In this document: in pieces, positions 33,193 to 38,606 of the stretch
Layout: the number at the start of each line of letters is the position of its first letter
How positions within the stretch are numbered: position 1 is the first letter of the stretch
NCBI GenBank assembly: GCA_009783205.1
Contig: WRHO01000017.1
Location: 1-38,606 of the forward strand
Direction of reading: 5' to 3'
DNA length: 38,606 bases
Source of the DNA: Oscillospiraceae bacterium
Lineage (GTDB): Bacteria > Bacillota > Clostridia > Oscillospirales > Ruminococcaceae
Notes under the pieces: model-generated
Databases searched by the model: none
What the model saw: the letters and a program-made list of their open reading frames with translations, nothing else
What the model was told of the DNA's origin: nothing
Position numbers and translations under genes: made by a program

Positions 33193-35679
33193 ATGAAATT
33201 TGGTTATTTTGACGATGTTAAAAGGGAATATGTAATAACAACGCCGCAAACCCCCTACCCTTGGATTAACTATCTCGGGACGCAGGGGTTTTTCTCGTTG
33301 ATTTCAAATACGGCGGGCGGGTACAGCTTTTACAAGGATGCGCGACTCCGCAGAATTACCCGATACCGCTACAACAATGTACCGGTAGATATGGGGGGGC
33401 GATATTTCTATATAAACGACGACGGCGATGTGTGGAACCCCGGGTGGTCGCCCGTAAAAACCGCGCTTTCCTCCTATGAATGTAGGCACGGTATGGGTTA
33501 TACAATTATAAAGGGTTGTTACAAAGGTATTTCGGCTTGCGCTAAATTTTTTGTGCCGCAGGATTTTGACGGCGAGGTTCAAAAGCTCACCCTCTCAAAC
33601 ACGACAGATGAGTTTAAGAGAATCAAGCTTTTTAGCTTTGCCGAGTGGTGTTTGTGGGACGCACAAGACGATACGACAAACTTTCAGCGCAACTTCAACA
33701 CGGGTGAGGTTGAGGTTGAGGACTCGACTATATTCCACAAAACCGAATATAAAGAACGCCGTAACCATTTTGCTTTTTATTCGGTAAATGCAAAGCTATC
33801 CGGGTTCGATACCGACAGAGAGCGATTTTTGGGTCTGTACAACGGGTTCGGCGAGGCACAGGTTCCGTTTAAAGGAATTGCGTCTAATTCTGTTGCCGAC
33901 GGCTGGTCGCCGATTGCTTCGCATTATATTGAGGTTCCGTTAGAACCGGGCGAGTGCAAAGACTATGTATTCATACTCGGTTATATCGAAAATCCTCAAG
34001 ATGAAAAATTTGTACAAGACGCCAACACAAAAACGGATAAAATTTCCGTCTCCGGTAAAGTCTCAAAAAACATTATCAACAAGAAAAAAGCATACGAGAT
34101 GATATCGAGGTGCGATACCGCAGAAAAAGCGGACAAGCTTTTTGACGAGCTTAAGCGACATTGGGACGGTTTATTGGGACAGTATAACGTAAAATCTCCC
34201 GACGAAAGGCTTAACCGAATGGTCAACATTTGGAATCAATATCAATGTATGGTGACCTTTAACCTTTCCCGCTCCGCGTCTTATTTTGAGTCGGGAATAG
34301 GACGGGGAATGGGGTTTCGCGACTCGAATCAGGATTTGCTCGGATTTGTTCACCAAATACCCGCGAGAGCCCGCGAACGTATTCTCGACCTCGCCGCGAC
34401 AATGCTCCGAGACGGGGGCGCATATCATCAGTATCAGCCGCTTACAAAAATGGGAAACCACGAATTAGGCTCAAACTTTAACGACGACCCGCTTTGGATG
34501 ATATTGGCGACGGCGGCTTATATGAAGGAAACGGGCGATTTCGACATTTTAGACGAGGTTGTGCCTTATGAGAATAATCGAGAGCTTTCCGCAACCCTTC
34601 TCGACCATATGAAACGCGCATTTGACCACGTTTGCACAAAAACGGGGCCGCACGGACTTCCGCTTATCGGGCGGGCAGACTGGAACGATTGTCTCAACCT
34701 CAATTGTTTCTCGTCGACGCCCGGCGAATCGTTTCAAACCACAACATCAAAAGACGGCAAGGTTGCCGAATCGGTAATGATTGCTTGTATGTTTACTTTT
34801 ATCGCGCCGGAATATTCCGCAATGTGCAAAATTAAAGGCGATAATGAAGAAGCCGCGCGCGCCGACGCCGAAATAGAAAAAATGAAAAAAGCCGTTATGC
34901 AACACGGGTATGACGGAGGGTGGTTTATTCGCGCATATGACGATTTCGGCAAAAAAGTAGGAAGCGACGAATGTGACGAGGGGAAAATTTTTATCGAGCC
35001 GCAAGGGTTTGCCGTACTCGGCGGCTTGGGCATTGATGACGGTAAAGCGATTTCAACATTAGACAGCGTTGACAAATATCTCAACTCTGACCACGGCTTA
35101 GTTTTGAACAATCCCGCTTTTACGCGGTATTATAAAGAGTATGGCGAAATATCCACATATCCCGCGGGATATAAGGAAAACGCGGGCATTTTCTGTCACA
35201 ACAACGCGTGGATTATTTGTGCGGAGGCGAAAATAGGCAGAGGGGATAAAGCTTTTGAATATTACAGCAAAATCGCGCCCGCCTTCCGCGAGGAATTGAG
35301 CGACCTTCACCGTACCGAGCCGTATGTTTACGCACAGATGATTGCCGGGAAAGACGCGACGCGCCACGGTGAGGCAAAGAACTCGTGGTTGACCGGCACT
35401 GCCGCATGGAACTTTGCGGCGGTTTCACAGTATATCCTCGGCGTTCACCCGCAGTATGACGGCTTAAAAATTGACCCGTCAATTCCGAGCGAGTGGGACG
35501 AGTTTAAGGTTAAACGCATTTTCCGAGGCGCGATATATAATATCACCGTGAAAAACCCCGACCGTGTTTCAAAAGGCGTGGTAAAAATGACGGTTGACGG
35601 GGTTGATACAAAGGGGAATATTATTCATGCGTTTAAGGCCGGTACGCATGAGGTCGAGGTTGTGTTGGGACTCATATGA
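33193..35679 (+). CDS. GH94 glycoside phosphorylase, cellobiose phosphorylase type
   Basis: This cytoplasmic enzyme splits a beta-linked disaccharide with phosphate, giving a sugar-1-phosphate; cellobiose is the best guess. The 828 residues have the full GH94 arrangement: N-terminal beta-sandwich starting KFGYFDD and WNPGWSPVK, an alpha/alpha barrel with [29 protein letters not shown] (~427-436) and [11 protein letters not shown], where the DWND (~496-499) is the family's general-acid region, and a C-terminal sheet. ATG 33193 follows AGGAGGAA. Cellobiose and cellodextrin use would fit the dockerin-like secreted proteins nearby. No sugar transporter is in view. Confidence 0.9.
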   Translation: MKFGYFDDVKREYVITTPQTPYPWINYLGTQGFFSLISNTAGGYSFYKDARLRRITRYRYNNVPVDMGGRYFYINDDGDVWNPGWSPVKTALSSYECRHGMGYTIIKGCYKGISACAKFFVPQDFDGEVQKLTLSNTTDEFKRIKLFSFAEWCLWDAQDDTTNFQRNFNTGEVEVEDSTIFHKTEYKERRNHFAFYSVNAKLSGFDTDRERFLGLYNGFGEAQVPFKGIASNSVADGWSPIASHYIEVPLEPGECKDYVFILGYIENPQDEKFVQDANTKTDKISVSGKVSKNIINKKKAYEMISRCDTAEKADKLFDELKRHWDGLLGQYNVKSPDERLNRMVNIWNQYQCMVTFNLSRSASYFESGIGRGMGFRDSNQDLLGFVHQIPARARERILDLAATMLRDGGAYHQYQPLTKMGNHELGSNFNDDPLWMILATAAYMKETGDFDILDEVVPYENNRELSATLLDHMKRAFDHVCTKTGPHGLPLIGRADWNDCLNLNCFSSTPGESFQTTTSKDGKVAESVMIACMFTFIAPEYSAMCKIKGDNEEAARADAEIEKMKKAVMQHGYDGGWFIRAYDDFGKKVGSDECDEGKIFIEPQGFAVLGGLGIDDGKAISTLDSVDKYLNSDHGLVLNNPAFTRYYKEYGEISTYPAGYKENAGIFCHNNAWIICAEAKIGRGDKAFEYYSKIAPAFREELSDLHRTEPYVYAQMIAGKDATRHGEAKNSWLTGTAAWNFAAVSQYILGVHPQYDGLKIDPSIPSEWDEFKVKRIFRGAIYNITVKNPDRVSKGVVKMTVDGVDTKGNIIHAFKAGTHEVEVVLGLI

Positions 35680-35729
35680 GGTATATATGTCTTATATGGG
35701 TATATATTGAGGTAATTGCAAAAAATAAT

Positions 35730-36203
35730 CTAAAAATCGCCCCTGTGTCCCTTCATCACCCTGTCCAATTTTCTCTTAACATCGCGTTCGGCTATACTGT
35801 CGCGTTTATCGTGGAGCTTTTTACCCTTGCACAATCCGACCTGTAGCTTTACGCGACTCCCTTTAAAATACATTGAAAGCGGTACTAAGGTAAGCCCGTC
35901 GCGCTTGACCTTTTCGTACAGCTTTCGTATTTCCTTTTTGTGCATTAAAAGCCGTTTATCGCGCATAGGGTCGCGGTTAAATATATTCCCCTTTTCATAA
36001 GGCGAAATATGAACATGGCGCGCAAACATTTGCCCGTTTTCGACGGCGACCCACGAATCCTTAAGATTAACGCCGCCGCCGCGAATCGACTTTACCTCTG
36101 TACCGAACAATTCAACACCCGCTTCGTGGCTTTCTATTATATGATATTCGTGTCGCGCGGAGCGGTTGTCCGAAATCTTCTTTATTGTTTTTATTTCACT
36201 CAT
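35730..36203 (-). CDS. smpB: SsrA-binding protein SmpB
   Basis: SmpB carries tmRNA into stalled ribosomes for trans-translation. The family pattern is complete: NRSARHEYHI, GVELFGTEVKSIR, VNLKDSW, RDKRLLMHKKEI and GLTLVPLSMYFKG, ending in a basic tail (KRDSIAERDVKRKLDRVMKG). ATG 36203 gives 157 residues, the normal length. The frame is open further upstream, but that stretch is the promoter. There is no Shine-Dalgarno sequence; the -10 element ends 8 nt before the A of ATG, so the mRNA is predicted to be leaderless. The ssrA gene is not visible. Confidence 0.93.
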   Translation of the reverse strand: MSEIKTIKKISDNRSARHEYHIIESHEAGVELFGTEVKSIRGGGVNLKDSWVAVENGQMFARHVHISPYEKGNIFNRDPMRDKRLLMHKKEIRKLYEKVKRDGLTLVPLSMYFKGSRVKLQVGLCKGKKLHDKRDSIAERDVKRKLDRVMKGHRGDF

Positions 36204-36210
36204 AATAAAC

Positions 36211-36239
36211 AGTATATATTGTTTTTCTTTATTTGTCAA
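36211..36239 (-). promoter_or_regulatory. smpB promoter, predicted to give a leaderless mRNA
   Basis: On the minus strand TTGACA (36239-36234), 17-nt spacer, TATACT (36216-36211). Only 7 nt separate the -10 hexamer from ATG 36203, so transcription should start at or one base before the start codon. Confidence 0.8.
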
Positions 36240-36297
36240 GACGTTTTTATCATTTACCGACACAACATCACAACCCGCCCGCGCAAACGCAAACCAC

Positions 36298-36331
36298 GCT
36301 ATATGGTTAACTCACCTTGCTATATGGTTAA
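36298..36331. repeat. Two 13-bp direct repeats at 21-bp spacing (possible operator)
   Basis: GCTATATGGTTAA occurs at 36298-36310 and 36319-36331, start to start 21 bp, that is two helical turns. Paired direct repeats of this spacing are typical for LytTR-type regulators such as AgrA, and GTTAAG fits half of that consensus. The repeats lie between the divergent smpB promoter (36239) and the secreted-protein promoter (36404), so either could be controlled. Apart from these promoters and repeats, I see no gene in 36204-36513. Confidence 0.6.
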
Positions 36332-36403
36332 GTTTATCCAAAAATGCCCACTTTTTGTACATATTAGCCAAGGTATCCACAGAAATTTCTACCAATTTGT
36401 GCA

Positions 36404-36432
36404 TTGACAAATTAAACTCCCCGTGGTATCAT
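36404..36432 (+). promoter_or_regulatory. Promoter of the secreted-protein locus
   Basis: TTGACA (36404-36409), 17-nt spacer, TATCAT (36427-36432). The predicted start near 36439 gives a leader of about 75 nt that contains the palindrome at 36456-36481. Confidence 0.75.
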
Positions 36433-36455
36433 TAAAGCAGTTAATTATAGTAAAC

Positions 36456-36481
36456 ATAGTATACGCGCGCGCGTATACTAT
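36456..36481. promoter_or_regulatory. Perfect 26-bp palindrome in the leader
   Basis: The 26 bases are exactly self-complementary, with half-site ATAGTATACGCGC. It lies about 17-43 nt downstream of the predicted transcription start. It may be an operator or an mRNA hairpin. Only its right arm (TATACTAT) is kept in the second cassette copy at about 37952. Confidence 0.65.
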
Positions 36482-36780
36482 ACAAACAAAACAATTTTTA
36501 GGAGGATTCTATTATGAAAAAGCTACTATCACCACTGCTCACAGCGGCAATGCTGTGCGCGCTCACACTGCCCGTACTCGCGACCACACCCGCCGACAAT
36601 GCTCAAACGCGCAACGCCGACATCTTCGACTTTATTGACATTCTCGAGGATTGCGTAGGCATGATTGAGCTTACGCCTGTCGAGGTATACGACCATAACA
36701 AGAACGGTGTCGTTGATATCTTTGACGGGATTATTGTGTTGGAGGGGATTATTGGATTGGGGGATTGTGTGACAATGCCG
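36466..36780 (+). repeat. Leader cassette, copy 1 (RBS, signal peptide, dockerin-like module)
   Basis: This segment is about 95% identical by eye to 37949-38267. Differences are about ten substitutions, mostly synonymous, a 1-nt change in a T run of the leader and a 9-nt insertion in copy 2. Identity stops abruptly after ATGCCG on the 3' side and at GCGC-TATACTATAC on the 5' side. Confidence 0.85.
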
Positions 36781-37503
36781 AGGGTGAATAATCAAGGTGA
36801 TGATGACGACCAAGGCGGGACAGAGCCGCCTGTGACTACAATTGGTGTACCGGAGACGACAGTTTTAGTTGATGAGACAGAGCCGGTTGTACCTGCTACG
36901 AACGCGCCGGAGACTACTACACCGCCGGAGAATACAACAGGTGTTACGGAGACTACAGAGGAACCACCGACTACAACACAGTCTGCAACTGATGAAGATG
37001 TTGATTTCGGTGTTGTTAATTATGCGTATATAGGTTTATCATTTGAAGTTGAAGCGAAAGTTTTATATGGACAGAAATTTAAAATTTATACAGCACAAAC
37101 ATTAGAAGAGTATAAATTTATTACTCGAATTGTTAATAAAGGAAATGTAGAATATGACTTTTTAAATTTTGATGTCGATGAAAGTTTTTTTATAGATAAA
37201 GCAATCATTTTAGTTTATCGTGTTTGGTCAAATGCAGGCGGTTTTACAATTATAGATTCACTAAAAAGAGAGCAAAATCAATTAATTATCAATTCTACAT
37301 CAATAAGTCCCTGTAGTTCGGATGACGCAATAACATTTTATCGAATTGCTTTATCTATAGATAAAAATAACATCAATGACATAGATGATATTATTTTTGA
37401 TGATAAACTATCAGATTTTTGTAAATGTGGTAGTTGTGATTATAATAATATCATTGAAAATTTTACAAAATGGCGTAATAACTGGTTAGAATCTAAAAAA
37501 TAA
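36514..37503 (+). CDS. Secreted protein: signal peptide, dockerin-like pair, Thr-rich linker, unknown C-terminal domain
   Basis: The signal peptide is about residues 1-23. The first dockerin-like half, DNAQTRNADIFD, is degenerate; the second, DHNKNGVVDIFD, has all Ca2+-loop residues (D1, N3, N5, D9, D12) and is followed by GIIVLEGIIG. A Thr/Pro/Glu-rich linker (~95-165) leads to a ~165-residue C-terminal domain with beta-rich pattern (AIILVYRVWSNAGGFTII) that loosely recalls PrcB-type domains, and an end with CKCGSC. The DNA switches from the GC-richer style of the cassette to clearly AT-rich from about 37000, so the protein looks chimeric. AGGAGG lies 8 nt before ATG 36514. The function is unknown; cell-surface or complex attachment is an inference. 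Confidence 0.8.
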   Translation: MKKLLSPLLTAAMLCALTLPVLATTPADNAQTRNADIFDFIDILEDCVGMIELTPVEVYDHNKNGVVDIFDGIIVLEGIIGLGDCVTMPRVNNQGDDDDQGGTEPPVTTIGVPETTVLVDETEPVVPATNAPETTTPPENTTGVTETTEEPPTTTQSATDEDVDFGVVNYAYIGLSFEVEAKVLYGQKFKIYTAQTLEEYKFITRIVNKGNVEYDFLNFDVDESFFIDKAIILVYRVWSNAGGFTIIDSLKREQNQLIINSTSISPCSSDDAITFYRIALSIDKNNINDIDDIIFDDKLSDFCKCGSCDYNNIIENFTKWRNNWLESKK

Positions 37504-37521
37504 TAAACGGAGGTTAAAATA

Positions 37522-37995
37522 ATGTTAAAAAATAAAAGGATTCGCATACTAAGCGTATGTTTAGCTTTATCTATGCTTTTTTGCACATTGGTTACAAGCG
37601 GAGCAGAAATAGCAGATAGCAAAACGAAAGAAAAAATTGTTACGGATTTAGAGGAAGTAATTGAGATTAGTCCGGAAGATAAGATAGACCCTGCGTTGCA
37701 AGAAATTATGGAGAATTCTAAAGCAACAGAGAAAATTCCTGTATCAATTTGGTTGACCGATATAGACCAAGAGGCAGTTGATAGAACTGTTGAGAGAAAA
37801 ACAGGGCTTACTCGTGATAATCTTGAGGTTGTAAAAGAAAATATTTCTGATGATTTAGCTTTGGAAATAATGTCTTTATCGGAAGATAGTGTTATTGATA
37901 AAAAGGTTGAAAAAGAATTTGATGATTATATGGAGCGTACATCAAAGGCGCATATACTATACAAACAAAACAATTTTAGGAGGATTCTATTATGA
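37522..37995 (+). pseudogene. Truncated secreted-protein gene, cut by cassette copy 2
   Basis: GGAGG precedes ATG 37522, 18 nt after the previous stop. Residues 1-~28 are a signal peptide; residues ~50-142 (KIPVSIWLTDIDQEAVDRTV, TGLTRDNLEVV, YMERTSKA) resemble the N-terminal region of large secreted clostridial proteins that I recall only from memory. At about 37949 the sequence switches into the untranslated leader of the cassette, so the final ~14 residues (HILYKQNNFRRILL) are read from a ribosome-binding-site region in the wrong frame and the stop overlaps the next start codon. The original gene was probably much longer. The DNA is AT-rich like the preceding 3' domain. It may be expressed as a short secreted remnant. 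Confidence 0.7.
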
Positions 37996-38267
37996 AAAAG
38001 CTACTATCACTACTGCTCACAGCGGCAATGCTGTGCGCGCTCACACTGCCCGCGACCTTCGCAACCGCGACCACGCCCGCCGACAATGCTCAAACACGCA
38101 ACGCCGACATCTTCGATTTTATTGACATTCTTGAGGATTGCGTAGGCATGGTTGAGTTAACGCCTGTCGAAGTATACGACCATAACAAGAACGGTGTCGT
38201 TGATATCTTTGACGGGATTATTGTGTTGGAGGGGATTATTGGATTGGGGGATTGTGTGATAATGCCG
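37949..38267 (+). repeat. Leader cassette, copy 2
   Basis: This is the second copy of 36466-36780. It keeps the ribosome binding site, signal peptide and dockerin-like module but not the promoter or the left arm of the palindrome, so its gene depends on read-through from upstream. Confidence 0.85.
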
Positions 38268-38606
38268 AAAGAAAAAATAATGCTGTCGCCTTGTCCGGGG
38301 TGCGGTGATGAACGTTCTTATTTCCCTATATCTATTGATGATGATTTCCTTGATGATACCATATTCGTTGTATTGACGCATTGTATCAGCATAAGGGATA
38401 ACAGAGACTGGACTGTAGAAGATTTTAAGAATATCGGTGCTGTTGTGGTCGAAGATAATTTCAGAGCATCTAATGAGAATTGGGAATTATTTCAAGCCGG
38501 AAGAGGAAACGAAACCATGATTAATTGGAATCAATTTAGGAGATTGTTGACTATCAAGCTTGATAAACACAGTAAAGAAAATGTATTGTGGGCACTTGAA
38601 CAACTT
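37992..38606 (+). CDS. Secreted dockerin-like protein, paralogue of 36514, 5' part only
   Basis: The frame runs off the window after 205 codons. Residues 1-~92 nearly repeat the protein at 36514 (three extra residues, ATFATATTPAD, at the signal-peptide end). After MPK the sequence is unrelated: CPGCG, then DDTIFVVLTHCISIRD, DWTVEDFKNIGAVVVED and LLTIKLDKHSKENVLWALEQL split over ~100 residues. The ENVLxALEQL end resembles the helix of I9-like propeptides that precede S8 protease domains (compare EEAIALLNADPAVEIAEPDY in the subtilase here), so the missing part may be a protease; this is inference. ATG 37992 follows AGGAGG. Confidence 0.75.
   Translation, partial: MKKLLSLLLTAAMLCALTLPATFATATTPADNAQTRNADIFDFIDILEDCVGMVELTPVEVYDHNKNGVVDIFDGIIVLEGIIGLGDCVIMPKEKIMLSPCPGCGDERSYFPISIDDDFLDDTIFVVLTHCISIRDNRDWTVEDFKNIGAVVVEDNFRASNENWELFQAGRGNETMINWNQFRRLLTIKLDKHSKENVLWALEQL

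Noticed and set aside
36204-36263. Longer N terminus for smpB
   Set aside because: The extra 20 residues are encoded by the promoter and do not match the SmpB family.
36009-36435. Two overlapping plus-strand open frames across smpB and its upstream region
   Set aside because: They run antisense to smpB, have no ribosome binding site and show no recognisable protein pattern.
1-38606. CRISPR arrays, tRNA or rRNA genes, insertion sequences, integrases
   Set aside because: No regularly spaced repeats with unique spacers, no recognisable tRNA or rRNA sequence and no transposase or recombinase reading frame were seen.

Overview
The window looks like a chromosomal segment of an anaerobic, probably spore-forming member of the Clostridia, most likely near the Ruminococcaceae/Oscillospiraceae. 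The evidence is the gene order rplI-dnaB-tilS-hpt-ftsH behind rnj and gdpP, a miaB-YmcA/YlbF-mutS block, a SleB-type cortex hydrolase, a SpoIIQ-like LytM protein, a K+-dependent membrane pyrophosphatase, a GH94 cellobiose-phosphorylase-type enzyme, and secreted proteins with dockerin-like modules. These are inferences from gene content; there is no rRNA or tRNA in the window.

Layout. 1-354 is the 3' end of a secreted leucine-rich-repeat protein with a dockerin-like tail. 519-9827 (+) is a housekeeping run: RNase J, the c-di-AMP phosphodiesterase GdpP, ribosomal protein L9, DnaB, TilS, HPRT and FtsH, with consensus promoters before rnj and hpt. 24129-9832 (-) is a long tightly packed operon: zinc-ribbon membrane protein, YsxC GTPase, SGNH lipoprotein, MiaB, YmcA/YlbF, MutS, TlpA-like thioredoxin lipoprotein, a 46-residue CXXC peptide, a NapH-like membrane Fe-S protein, a large cysteine-rich GLUG-repeat subtilase and an Lhr-like helicase. 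24295-36203 holds shorter units: SleB, HppA, SpoIIQ-like protein (-), CheC-CvpA-ClpE-like-SDR-GH94 (+), and smpB (-), whose promoter predicts a leaderless mRNA. 36404-38606 is an accessory locus of secreted proteins.

Most unusual parts. (1) At the right end, a unit of about 315 bp (ribosome binding site, signal peptide, two-loop dockerin-like module) occurs twice with about 95% identity, joined to unrelated 3' domains. The second copy truncates another secreted-protein gene, as in a leader-cassette-swapping locus. (2) The small redox cassette TlpA-CXXC peptide-NapH overlaps a subtilase whose repeats mostly carry paired cysteines, which suggests a dedicated extracytoplasmic thiol system. (3) A perfect 13-bp inverted repeat can sequester the helicase ribosome binding site against the end of the subtilase gene. 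(4) A 15-base sequence, TCGGAAAGG[A/C]ATGGT, lies at the translation starts of four unrelated genes. (5) RTTGACA heptamer repeats sit in two intergenic leaders.

Together most genes serve core functions (RNA decay, translation, replication, mismatch repair, proteostasis, second-messenger turnover). The secreted proteases, LRR and dockerin-like proteins and GH94 enzyme suggest a polymer-degrading lifestyle.
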